From NCBI GenBank assembly GCA_947494565.1, contig CANLVG010000011.1, positions 1 through 64,000 on the forward strand: DNA of 64,000 nt, in the 5' to 3' direction. The notes beneath the pieces were generated by a model. That model had not been told where the DNA came from and ran no database searches. It saw nothing but the letters and a program-made list of their open reading frames with translations. This stretch comes from an uncultured Flavobacteriaceae bacterium. Lineage in GTDB: Bacteria; Bacteroidota; Bacteroidia; Flavobacteriales; Flavobacteriaceae. Position numbers and translations under genes: made by a program. Shown piece after piece: positions 55,984-64,000 of this stretch; the stretch's first letter is position 1; every line of letters begins with the position of its first letter.

Positions 55984-58314
55984 TTATCTGTTAAACGGAA
56001 TACCGACACTCAGAAAAAACCGGACTTTGTTGCTATCATTTGTCCAAGTGGTGTTGAAGTCGATCGGCCCTAAAATGGATTTATACGATAACGTCACCCC
56101 CCCTGAAAGTAGAAGACTGGTTCCCTCTGATGCTTGCCAATCATCATTTGGGGAAAAGACATTGTTCGAATATTCATTAAGGTCACCAAAGCCTACTGAC
56201 GCTATATTGAACTGGGGCGTAACATACAATTTATTGATGGGGCTGTATTGCACCCCGAGTTTGACCATCAAGAACTGACTTACCGACAATTCATCTTCAT
56301 GTAAGCCTTGAAAGGCGAAGCTGCCAGCTCTTTGAATGGGTAGATTTCCACCTAAAAAATAGAGTTCAGGATAACCAAAATCAAAAAAGCTTGCCTCATC
56401 GTTTTTCTGCGTATCATCAAGAATAAAGCCAGCCGCGGTATTGAGAATACCTGTACTATTTGTAGTAAGGAAGAAACGCTTTTCAAAATTCAGTTGCAAC
56501 TTGGTAAAACCATTTGTAACTCCTGCTACATCGGGAATATTGGAATCGGAAAAGCTAACATTCACCTCTTGTCGCAACGACCTGCCCAAGATGGTTTGAA
56601 AATTGGTGCCACTTGTCGCATAAAATACTTTGTTCATCGTATTGAGCATATAACGGGCATCTATACTTATACTGCTTGAAAAGTATTTGTTTAGCGATAA
56701 TATATTGTCATTGATATCTGTAGAAACCGTTGGTTTTATGTCCGTGTATTTGTAATTCAAGCCAAGCCCGAAATAGCTGCTCAACGAATTTAAATTCTTA
56801 TTGATTTGGTTGGTAAAAACAAACGACTTTTCCCTTAGATCATCAGCCGCGTTCCCTTCGATATACACTTTTTGCGTCAATTGGCTCCCAATGGCCTCGG
56901 TTTTCCACCACCAGTTTTTTTTGTTTCCGAAATTCTTCCGGTATTGTGTCAAGAATTTGGGTTGCTCCGCAATATCGATACTCAGTAGCAAACGGGATGC
57001 TTTGCCCAGCACGTTTCTTCCACTGTAGTTACCGATAAGGCCAACACCTCGGTAAAGATCAAAATGCAATGAGGTTCTTAATTGGTGTACCGGTTTTTCA
57101 AAACCAGTCAACAATAACCCTTTTTTGTCACCTTCCAAAAGTGGCTCATAGGTTATTTTTTTGAAAATATTGGTGCCCATGGTTCTTTTTACAAATCGTA
57201 TGATGTCCTTTTTAGAATATTCCGTTTTGGTTTTTATATTGGCTCTTTCCTTAATTAGCGGTAAGTTGGCAGCGCTTATATTTTTAAAAACTACCGTGTC
57301 AAAAACAATTTTATCTTCTAAATAGGGCAGGATATGTTCTCGCTGTTCATAGGCTTTTAAAGTTTCCGCCAGCTGCGTAAGTTGGCCCAAATTTTTCAGG
57401 GCGGCTATTTTGCCCTCTTCATAGATTTCTTTGCTCTTTACAAAATCGGCGGTGGCGTATGATAAATTAGGCACATGATCAATCAAAATGTCGCACAGTT
57501 TTCGGTTTTTTGGGTAAAGGCTATAATTGGCCATCATGACCGATTGCGACAGAACGGCGCTTAGATTATCGAGTTCTTCCCTTGACTTACCGTAACCGGA
57601 AACATCACTACCAATAATAATATCCGCGCCCATGTTCTTGGCGATATCGGTCGGGAAATTGTTCAGGATCCCTCCGTCGACCAACAGGCTATTTTCATAA
57701 ACCATGGGCTCAAAAACGCCGGGAATCGACATACTGGCGCGCATGGCTGAACTCAACGAACCGGTTGCCAATATTTTTTGTTCTGCCTTGACGATGTCAG
57801 CGGCGATAGATCTAAAAGGAATAGAAAGGTCATCAAAATCGTTAATATCATACACAGGAAACGTTAAGGTGGAGAATACATCCCTCAGGTTTTGATCATT
57901 CAATAAGTACGAATTCACCCTTGGTTTTCCTTCGACCAGATCAAAATCGATCAGATACTTGTTGAATTCATCCTTCTCTTCAACGCTAACATCGTTCAGG
58001 TCTGTTTTCCCCCCCAAGAGTTCAGCCCATTTCAACGAGTGGGCAAGGTTTGCGATACTATCTCCTGAATATCCCATGGCATAGAGCCCCCCAACGACGC
58101 TACCCATACTTGTTCCGATTATGATATCCGGAACGATATTCAGCGAATCCAATGTTTGCAATACCGGAATATGAGCAATGCCTTTGGCACCGCCACCACT
58201 AAGAACAAGGGCAATTTTGGGCTTTCTCTCTTGTGCGGAAATTGCATTGAACATAAGGATAAAGACTCCACAAATTATGTATTGTATACTTCTCAAGAAA
58301 AAGTACCTTATCAT
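55984..58314 (-). CDS. Patatin-like phospholipase with C-terminal outer-membrane barrel (type Vd-like)
   Basis: A 776-residue exported protein (signal ending ISAQ). The patatin domain (about residues 30-330) has the oxyanion loop LSGGGAKGIAH, nucleophile Ser69 in GTSMG, and Asp213 in LVDGGILNNFP, a full catalytic dyad. After a linker with a POTRA-like segment (KIVFDTVVFKNIS region, about 335-410), residues about 425-776 are beta strands with alternating hydrophobic/Tyr positions and a C-terminal FLSVGIPFNR, as in a BamA/Omp85-type barrel. Pseudomonas PlpD and Fusobacterium FplA have the same order. It should cleave phospholipids at the outer membrane. Coupled function with the LpxR deacylase downstream is possible. 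Confidence 0.93.
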   Translation of the reverse strand: MIRYFFLRSIQYIICGVFILMFNAISAQERKPKIALVLSGGGAKGIAHIPVLQTLDSLNIVPDIIIGTSMGSVVGGLYAMGYSGDSIANLAHSLKWAELLGGKTDLNDVSVEEKDEFNKYLIDFDLVEGKPRVNSYLLNDQNLRDVFSTLTFPVYDINDFDDLSIPFRSIAADIVKAEQKILATGSLSSAMRASMSIPGVFEPMVYENSLLVDGGILNNFPTDIAKNMGADIIIGSDVSGYGKSREELDNLSAVLSQSVMMANYSLYPKNRKLCDILIDHVPNLSYATADFVKSKEIYEEGKIAALKNLGQLTQLAETLKAYEQREHILPYLEDKIVFDTVVFKNISAANLPLIKERANIKTKTEYSKKDIIRFVKRTMGTNIFKKITYEPLLEGDKKGLLLTGFEKPVHQLRTSLHFDLYRGVGLIGNYSGRNVLGKASRLLLSIDIAEQPKFLTQYRKNFGNKKNWWWKTEAIGSQLTQKVYIEGNAADDLREKSFVFTNQINKNLNSLSSYFGLGLNYKYTDIKPTVSTDINDNILSLNKYFSSSISIDARYMLNTMNKVFYATSGTNFQTILGRSLRQEVNVSFSDSNIPDVAGVTNGFTKLQLNFEKRFFLTTNSTGILNTAAGFILDDTQKNDEASFFDFGYPELYFLGGNLPIQRAGSFAFQGLHEDELSVSQFLMVKLGVQYSPINKLYVTPQFNIASVGFGDLNEYSNNVFSPNDDWQASEGTSLLLSGGVTLSYKSILGPIDFNTTWTNDSNKVRFFLSVGIPFNR

Positions 58315-58366
58315 TAGAGCATTTTTTTAGTTGGAACTATCATACACTTCATTTCTCATATGACGT

Positions 58367-60187
58367 TCATAGTTTTTCCATTTTGGGAAGCATGGCTTCG
58401 TTTTTCTCATGAAACCGTTCCATACCAGAAAGGATTTTGTTCAGTAATTGTAATACCTCATTGATATATTGCCCTTTGTTCAACATGACACATTCTGCTT
58501 TCAAAGAGGCCGTTGCATCCGTAATTTCAGCCCTTGAAGGCAGTCCCTTTTTCGCAAAGCTTTCTAAAACTTGGGTGGCCCATACTACCGGAATATGAGC
58601 GGCCCCACATAAAGCCAATATTTCTTCCTGGACCTTTCCAATAGTATCCCACCCCGTTTCAACGGCAAGGTCCCCTCTGGCTATCATGACGCCTATATAT
58701 TTGACTTTCATGGCTGTAAGAAGAATTTCTACTAGATTGTCAAAAGCAAATCGAGTCTCAATTTTAAGAATGACACTTAATTTGTTCAGCACCCCCAATT
58801 TTTTCAATTCACTCAATAATTCTTCCACATCCTCTTTTGAGTTTACGAATGAAAAGTTGACCACATCGGCATGCTTTGCAACAAATTCCAAATCAACCTT
58901 ATCTTTTGCCGTAAGGCCACTAATTCCGAGGTCAGTAGTCGGGAAATTCATTCCTTTTTCGGCCTTTAGCTTGGACCCCTTTTCTTTGGCCCTTGTGATA
59001 CATACCTCAAAACGATCGGTAAATAGGGCCTTTATTCGGCCTTCGATTTTCCCATCATCGAATAGAACAGTTTCCCCCTCTTTGATCCGCTCAAAAATCT
59101 CAGGGACTTGACATGAGATAGTCGCTGCTTTAACAAGATTTCCGTCTTCATCAAATAGTGCAGGATTTCCTAACGTATTGGATTTGGTTATTGTTAGGAT
59201 GTCATTCGTCCTCAACAAGATGGACTGCTCAATAGGGGGGAGTTCTCCCACGGTAGCATTTTCCAGTTCTCGATTCACACAACGTATGATCGTTCCTGTA
59301 CCTATATAAGAAGTTTCATAGCAATGCACTAGAATCTTTTGATCATCTATATGAACCACTTTTAGCTTTCGCAGTTTGTTTCTAGTATCCGTCAGAATGA
59401 ATTTATCCCCTAGAGCTAATTTCTTGAGCCATTTCAAGGCTACAGGTATCATATTCATTTCTGAATCTTCATTAACCTCTGGAACCAATACTATCAAGGC
59501 AGGACTGACAATGTGCCCTGTTTCATCTCGTTCCGGCCTGAATTTTCGAACTTTGGGGCCGGGAACTATGTTTCCTGTTCTTATTTTTGGCCCTGCCAAG
59601 TCCATAGTGATCTTTACCGTCTTACCGAAGGCCTTCGCGGCTTTCTTTACGTTTAGGATTATTTTTCCCCAAATCTCAGGATCGTCATGGGCACAATTGA
59701 TACGCGCACAGTTCATACCGTGCTGTACCATATCATGAACCATTTGATAGTCATGGGCCGCCTGGGTGGGTTGGGTGACCATAATCCTGACCCTTCTTCC
59801 TTTGGAACGATACCCAAGGAGTTCTTTTGTATGATTGGCCAAAAGTCTTTTTCCGTTTTTTATTGAGAGTCCTGCTTTGGTGCTCACAGCAGGTCTATCT
59901 TCCAATAAACTAGATAATATATGCCTCGTGTTCAAGAGGCTTGCCATTATATGACCGCCCGAATTTGCGAATCGGGTTAGCCCCAAATTCCCTAATTTTT
60001 TTTGAATCGTTCTTAGGTCGAATTTTCTAAAGGCATTATAATGAACCAAATTTCGAGCGCTCTTATGATACTTTGGGTTTCTACTTGTTATTACGGCTTC
60101 AGCGTCCGCTTCCTCTATACGCAAAGCTTCTATTATTGTTTCAATTTGCGAAATTAATTCACGGATTTTTTCTTCATTAACCTTCAT
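58367..60187 (-). CDS. Divergent pyruvate kinase with N-terminal extension and no C-terminal domain
   Basis: A 606-residue protein containing a pyruvate kinase TIM barrel between about residues 130 and 585. The B domain is present around residues 215-385, where FDDGKIEGR closes it. Catalytic features resemble the family: ARINCAHDDPE, KIETRFAFDNL (usual Lys-Ile-Glu), GVMIARGDLAVE, and ATQVLESFAKKGLPSRAEITDA. Residues 1-130 are an extra helical, basic N-terminal domain with no family I recognise, and the usual C-terminal regulatory domain (about 120 residues) is missing. It should make pyruvate and ATP from PEP, but allosteric control must differ, as the normal effector site is absent. It stands in the same region as Pta-AckA, suggesting a role in fermentative ATP supply. 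Confidence 0.87.
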   Translation of the reverse strand: MKVNEEKIRELISQIETIIEALRIEEADAEAVITSRNPKYHKSARNLVHYNAFRKFDLRTIQKKLGNLGLTRFANSGGHIMASLLNTRHILSSLLEDRPAVSTKAGLSIKNGKRLLANHTKELLGYRSKGRRVRIMVTQPTQAAHDYQMVHDMVQHGMNCARINCAHDDPEIWGKIILNVKKAAKAFGKTVKITMDLAGPKIRTGNIVPGPKVRKFRPERDETGHIVSPALIVLVPEVNEDSEMNMIPVALKWLKKLALGDKFILTDTRNKLRKLKVVHIDDQKILVHCYETSYIGTGTIIRCVNRELENATVGELPPIEQSILLRTNDILTITKSNTLGNPALFDEDGNLVKAATISCQVPEIFERIKEGETVLFDDGKIEGRIKALFTDRFEVCITRAKEKGSKLKAEKGMNFPTTDLGISGLTAKDKVDLEFVAKHADVVNFSFVNSKEDVEELLSELKKLGVLNKLSVILKIETRFAFDNLVEILLTAMKVKYIGVMIARGDLAVETGWDTIGKVQEEILALCGAAHIPVVWATQVLESFAKKGLPSRAEITDATASLKAECVMLNKGQYINEVLQLLNKILSGMERFHEKNEAMLPKMEKL

Positions 60188-60302
60188 CTATCCAAATATT
60201 AAATCAAGAATAATTTTGTCATATACCAAGCCTAGGTAACTGACAATCTATAATAAAAGAAGAGCCATAATCTTTAGATTCCTTTAAGGCGTCATCAACA
60301 AA

Positions 60303-62240
60303 CTACAGACGCTCAATGGAAACTTCTTTACCATCGAAGGAATACAGTAATCTCTCTATCTCGTCAATTATAAATTTGTCGTTCTTAAGGTCTATTTCTT
60401 TTAAAGTTTTTTCAATTCCCGTGTCGATTTGAAAATTGATTATCCGTATGTGCTCATCTTCCGGTACAGCGATAATCATAGTGTCATCATTTTTTCGACT
60501 TTTACGTATTCTTTTAAAGATATACGCTAGATTGGAGTCTAAATCCGCATCGAAATGCGTCAAGCTGTCAATGCCCCTGGTATAGGAATGGTAGGTTCCG
60601 TAAATGCCTGAAAATCCGGCGCCAAAAGCACCTAAATTATTAGACACCAAGAAGCTCCTAAATGCGCGATTTGCCTGAGTAGGGGCAAAAAGCAATGTGG
60701 CCGATGTTATCTGAAGGCTTCTTCTGATCCAATAGAAGGAGTCACGGAGCGACCTACGAATAAAAGAACCGGATTTCAAGGCAGGATATTCCTTTTTGTA
60801 GATCAGCTTTCCTGAAGCATCGAACAAGTAGAAATTATTGCTCCTAAATAGAAGGTAGATATTATCCCTGATTTTTAGTTCCGGAAATTCTTTGCCGAAA
60901 TCAAAACGGTACAGTGATTTCGGCGCGGTGCTGTCTTGATTGTTGAAAAGATAGAAGCTATTTTCGCTATATACTGGAAACTGCTTGGTTTCCGGATTGA
61001 ACCATACACGATGATAAGGCACTTCAAGTTTTAGGTTTCTGTTGATGAAATCGGCATCAAAAAGGCTAAGATCTTCTTTCCATATTTTTTTTCCAGATGC
61101 TATTTCGATTCTATTTGCCCTTGAGGGAGTGATAAAAAGTGCATACGGATGGTCGTCAAAAATATGAACCGGATTTTCATCATCAGCATACGTGATTTTC
61201 AATGGCTTGTCCCAAGCATTCTGACCAAACCGGTCGATTCGTGTCAATTGGGTTTCCTGAACGACCAAATAGCTATCGGCAGTAGGGACGATTTTTTTTA
61301 TCAGGGGTAGGGGGGCGGATTTGTCCCATTTTTTCTTTCCGGTTTCGGGGTCGATGATCGTAAAACCTTTGGAGGTAATTACAACCAACTGATTCTTATC
61401 CAAGGTTGTTTCCATAATGTTTCCAACAACTCGGACCGGTGGCCTAGACCATACGCTATCCATGGTTTTCGGATTCATTGCATAAATAATGGTTTCTTGA
61501 TTGAGTTTTTTACTACTTAGGTAATTCGAGGATACATAGAGTCTGTTTCCTGCCTCATTGAATAAAATACTGGTTATTCCCTTGGTGCCAAATTCAATAC
61601 GCCCCGTCTTACTATTGATTTTTATCAAGCGCCGGTTCTTCAACCAGAAGATATTTTTATCGGCATCCAATAAGACATTTTCCTTGTTCAGGATGGCTCC
61701 TTTCGTTCTGGTAAAAAAATCGCTACTTACATTGGTCATCCATAATCGCTTCCCTATTTCGAAATCGAATAACCCGATTCCGAACCCCGCATCCGTTCTA
61801 CCATCAACCAAAACCGCTTTTTGCTCGGGTAAAAGTAGTGTGTTGAAAACCGCCTGAAATCCCTGGTCAATTGAATTGAAAATGATTTTCCCAGTAGTCA
61901 CGTCCACAATAGCCCGTGAAATACCTCTTGTATTTAGGGCCTTGGAAAGAATTTTAGAATTGATTACCGGTTTATCCTCAAAAAAAACATAAGGGGTTAA
62001 CGGAATCTCCGAATATCCGTTAAAATTCAATTTCCCTATGTCTTCGTTCTCCCAAATAACAGCTTGTTTTTCCGGGTCAATTCCGTAGATGGCCCCCGAA
62101 GTCTTTACGAGCACGATTCCGGTATTTGTGTTTAGTATTTTTTCCTGGACCCTGTGTTTTAGAAAAATATTTTTCTGGGCGAATGATGACCACGAAAGCG
62201 CGAAAGCGACATACAGAACTAAATTCCTTATGATAATCAT
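60303..62240 (-). CDS. Exported PQQ-like beta-propeller protein
   Basis: A 645-residue protein (signal peptide MIIIRNLVLYVAFALSWSSFAQ). The mature part has WD/PQQ-like repeats with aromatic-turn motifs: IYGIDPEKQAVIWENEDIGKL, IGLFDFEIGKRLWMTNVS, IIDPETGKKKWDKSAPLP, and RIEIASGKKIWKEDLSLF. These indicate an eight-bladed-type propeller in the first two thirds. Residues 505-600 include a less regular segment with SFIRRSLRDSFYWIRRSLQ. No PQQ-dehydrogenase catalytic residues or haem motifs are seen, so it is likely a scaffold or binding protein rather than an enzyme. It lies between the pyruvate kinase and META genes on the same strand. Confidence 0.85.
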   Translation of the reverse strand: MIIIRNLVLYVAFALSWSSFAQKNIFLKHRVQEKILNTNTGIVLVKTSGAIYGIDPEKQAVIWENEDIGKLNFNGYSEIPLTPYVFFEDKPVINSKILSKALNTRGISRAIVDVTTGKIIFNSIDQGFQAVFNTLLLPEQKAVLVDGRTDAGFGIGLFDFEIGKRLWMTNVSSDFFTRTKGAILNKENVLLDADKNIFWLKNRRLIKINSKTGRIEFGTKGITSILFNEAGNRLYVSSNYLSSKKLNQETIIYAMNPKTMDSVWSRPPVRVVGNIMETTLDKNQLVVITSKGFTIIDPETGKKKWDKSAPLPLIKKIVPTADSYLVVQETQLTRIDRFGQNAWDKPLKITYADDENPVHIFDDHPYALFITPSRANRIEIASGKKIWKEDLSLFDADFINRNLKLEVPYHRVWFNPETKQFPVYSENSFYLFNNQDSTAPKSLYRFDFGKEFPELKIRDNIYLLFRSNNFYLFDASGKLIYKKEYPALKSGSFIRRSLRDSFYWIRRSLQITSATLLFAPTQANRAFRSFLVSNNLGAFGAGFSGIYGTYHSYTRGIDSLTHFDADLDSNLAYIFKRIRKSRKNDDTMIIAVPEDEHIRIINFQIDTGIEKTLKEIDLKNDKFIIDEIERLLYSFDGKEVSIERL

Positions 62241-62312
62241 TATGCTGGTATTTTTAATTTAGAACGAACGCAAAATCCGTTAAGGCCTTAGTTTGTATAG
62301 AGAAGAAATTTA

Positions 62313-62756
62313 TCACTCCATCTTTTTAAATAACAAAAGCACTTTTCCATTGGAATCTGTTAAAGTCAGGTTCAAATCGGCTATTTTATAATGTCTTGTT
62401 TCGCGAAGTTGACTTAGGAATGTGCTTGACAGTTTCATCTCCTTACAGGCCATTCTGGTTTCATTGATCATACCAAACTGTACATCGGTATTTGTCAGTT
62501 CCTTTAGATTGCCCATAATTTGATTACAGCCATTATTGCCTGAAAATGAACTGGCCTTACTATTAAATTCCAACTGCGGTCGTTTTTCCATTTCATCGGA
62601 TATGGGAGTTCCAAGCATTTCAGTCAAAGCCCAAACCTCATTGATTAAAATTTTGTTTTCGGTCGGAGTGTTTTCGTTTTTAGAAGTAGCTATTGTCTTT
62701 TTGCCATTACACCCTAATAAAAGTATTAGTAGCGCTAGGCTCAGTATTTTAGGCAT
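62313..62756 (-). CDS. META domain lipoprotein (HslJ-like)
   Basis: A 147-residue lipoprotein (signal ending LILLLGC, Cys16). The META domain (about residues 38-145) has the characteristic segments WALTEMLG, PQLEFNSKASSFSGNNGCNQIMG (the SGxxGCN signature), and FGMINETRMACKEMK, with a conserved Cys pair (about residues 80 and 107). HslJ and other META proteins are linked to stress and membrane integrity, but the molecular role is not known. It is 72 bases upstream of the PQQ-like gene and 133 bases downstream of the LpxR gene. Placement among other envelope proteins agrees with a cell-surface task. Confidence 0.92.
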   Translation of the reverse strand: MPKILSLALLILLLGCNGKKTIATSKNENTPTENKILINEVWALTEMLGTPISDEMEKRPQLEFNSKASSFSGNNGCNQIMGNLKELTNTDVQFGMINETRMACKEMKLSSTFLSQLRETRHYKIADLNLTLTDSNGKVLLLFKKME

Positions 62757-62889
62757 TTGTATACTTTTTCAGTTAAATAGATAGTACTAGTCTTAAAATC
62801 GAACTGCCGTATTCTTAGTGTATGATATTACATTTTTGAATTCCCTCTAAGGTAACGAAATCACACCTAAGACAGACTCTTTTTCAATT

Positions 62890-63870
62890 CTAAAATCGAT
62901 ACTTCAAAATCGTTCGCGCATAAATATGTCGCTCGTTCGATACGACTTTTCCGAAGGTGAAGTAATGCTCAATGCCGATGGACAAGCGTCTGGAGGAAAA
63001 ATAGATGCTTTGCGTCAAAAGGGTGCTAAAAGTATTTAAGTCATCTACCGCATATTTAAAATCGCTATGGAATAAATTTCCCTGAGCAGTACCATCAAAA
63101 ATATTTAGAGAACTGCTAATGCTCGATTGAACAAAGAGTTCTATACCCGAAGAAGTTGATAAGATATTGTTATCCATTCCTACGGACTCGGATAGTCTAT
63201 TGAACTTCCCAAGGCGTAAGCCCAAGGTGGGCGTTGCATCAATGTATAAGTTTCCCAATCGAGTATTCAAGGCACCATAGACATCAAACCATTTTTGTTG
63301 TGTCATAAAGTCATGGGCATAGGTAATAGCTATATTTGCCAGCAGCTGATTCGGTACTTGAAACCGCCATTCTTCAAAAACCGGGTCATCGGTCACATTA
63401 TCGTGAAACCAACCTTGAAAATCATCTGCTAAGGAAGCAGGCCCCATAACGCCCAGTAACACGCCTCCTCTTAAAAAAGAACGTTCAAAAGCGTAGGTTG
63501 CGTTCAAGGTGCCAAATAATAAGCCGGCATAGGGGCGGTCAAAAGCAATGGTGTTTTGTTGTATTTCTATGGGAGTAACCGTCTTATTTGTTGGGGTGTA
63601 GCCTTCTAAGCGCAGCCCTACTTCAAAAAAGTAAGCGGTCTTTTTAGGAAAGTACTTTTGTAACCCAAGCCATTTTTCCTTCTTGAACTTTACGTTAAGA
63701 CCAACGCCATAGCTATAAAACCGGTCCGAGTTTTGCCAAATTACATAGGCATCATTTGCCGAGGACAATGAAATTTCGCTATTAAAAGTGTCAGATCCTT
63801 GCGCATGCGCCCGAATGATAAGCAAAAGAAGAAAGCTTAAAAAATAAAGGCTTGATTTGACTGAATTCAT
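62890..63870 (-). CDS. Lipid A 3'-O-deacylase (LpxR family)
   Basis: A 326-residue outer-membrane beta barrel (signal peptide ending AHAQ), length as in Salmonella LpxR. The N-terminal strand holds Asn39-Asp40 in LSSANDAY, and DRFYSYGVGL follows, matching the family's N/D active-site region; a further DRPYAGLLFGTLNATYAFE segment lies later. The C-terminal residue is Phe (TILKYRF), the usual outer-membrane insertion signal. LpxR removes the 3'-linked acyl chains of lipid A, which may alter envelope permeability. It is the last complete gene of the window on the minus strand. Beyond it, 63871-64000 shows no gene that I can support. Confidence 0.9.
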   Translation of the reverse strand: MNSVKSSLYFLSFLLLLIIRAHAQGSDTFNSEISLSSANDAYVIWQNSDRFYSYGVGLNVKFKKEKWLGLQKYFPKKTAYFFEVGLRLEGYTPTNKTVTPIEIQQNTIAFDRPYAGLLFGTLNATYAFERSFLRGGVLLGVMGPASLADDFQGWFHDNVTDDPVFEEWRFQVPNQLLANIAITYAHDFMTQQKWFDVYGALNTRLGNLYIDATPTLGLRLGKFNRLSESVGMDNNILSTSSGIELFVQSSISSSLNIFDGTAQGNLFHSDFKYAVDDLNTFSTLLTQSIYFSSRRLSIGIEHYFTFGKVVSNERHIYARTILKYRF

Positions 63871-64000
63871 GTCATCTTTTTCGTTTGAAAATTCGTATTT
63901 TTAATAGTAACCAATACGATTTTAAATGGGAGTCTTAGAACGAATATCTCGGGCTTTAGTTTGTTTCATTTGTCCAATCTTTTTATTCTATTTAGTTCCT

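Overview
The window is a piece of a Bacteroidota chromosome, most likely a marine member of the Flavobacteriaceae (Maribacter/Zobellia-like is an inference). The evidence is a SusC/SusD pair, Bacteroidota-only families (DUF4290, START-like, DUF2911), ASPIC/VCBS and DUF5107-TPR proteins, a degenerate type IX secretion tail, and promoters of the TTG-N18-20-TAnnTTTG type in front of tRNA-Met, HU and ccsBA. There are no rRNA genes, CRISPR arrays or complete insertion sequences. No stretch longer than about 300 bases lacks a gene.

Layout. 1-1.8 kb: an accessory edge with an IntI/XerCD-like tyrosine recombinase, a hairpin just past its 3' end, and a divergent small zinc-ribbon protein. A perfect 12-bp inverted repeat lies between the two genes. 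This edge abuts tRNA-Met (1859-1932). 2-10.4 kb: housekeeping genes, including a START-like protein, class IV aminotransferase, YqgE, HU, fmt, recQ, a P-loop ATPase, DUF493, DUF4290 and a murA with Asp at the usual Cys position. 10.4-20.1 kb: small metabolic and stress genes, including pirin, VOC, lysoplasmalogenase, a YjdI-CDGSH fusion with a YjdJ-like acetyltransferase, an M20 hydrolase, a photolyase-SDR-SRPBCC operon, a secreted protein with a poly-Glu linker, and a DUF2911 protein.

20.2-40.4 kb: a carbohydrate-utilisation region. A GH2 beta-galactosidase lipoprotein on the plus strand faces a long co-directional minus-strand series: PIG-L deacetylase, a 33-residue one-helix protein missed by ordinary ORF length cutoffs, a sodium:solute symporter, a LacI-type regulator, SusC, SusD, a strong terminator, an ASPIC/VCBS lipoprotein and DUF5107-TPR. 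A LacI-like palindrome with a central CG lies upstream of susC. The likely logic is outer-membrane import by SusCD, periplasmic hydrolysis and deacetylation, uptake by the symporter, and sensing by the LacI protein.

40.5-47.8 kb: MscS channel, a lipoprotein, Maf, KdsC-like phosphatase and DUF2520 in an overlapping operon, then a decayed small lipoprotein gene with two in-frame TGA codons, then the fused cytochrome c maturation protein CcsBA. 48-63.9 kb: a region joining substrate-level ATP generation (Pta, AckA, a divergent pyruvate kinase), a tandem universal stress protein, and envelope proteins. The envelope proteins include two paralogous lipoproteins, each placed just before a hydrolase (a DUF2235 lipoprotein; an HtrA-like protease), a patatin with a C-terminal barrel, a PQQ-like propeller, a META lipoprotein and an LpxR lipid A deacylase. 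I read it as a low-energy/envelope-stress region, by inference only.

The items most worth following are the edge recombinase with its hairpin, the symporter-linked microprotein, the duplicated lipoprotein-hydrolase pairs, the pyruvate kinase variant, and the DUF5107-TPR/VCBS pair.
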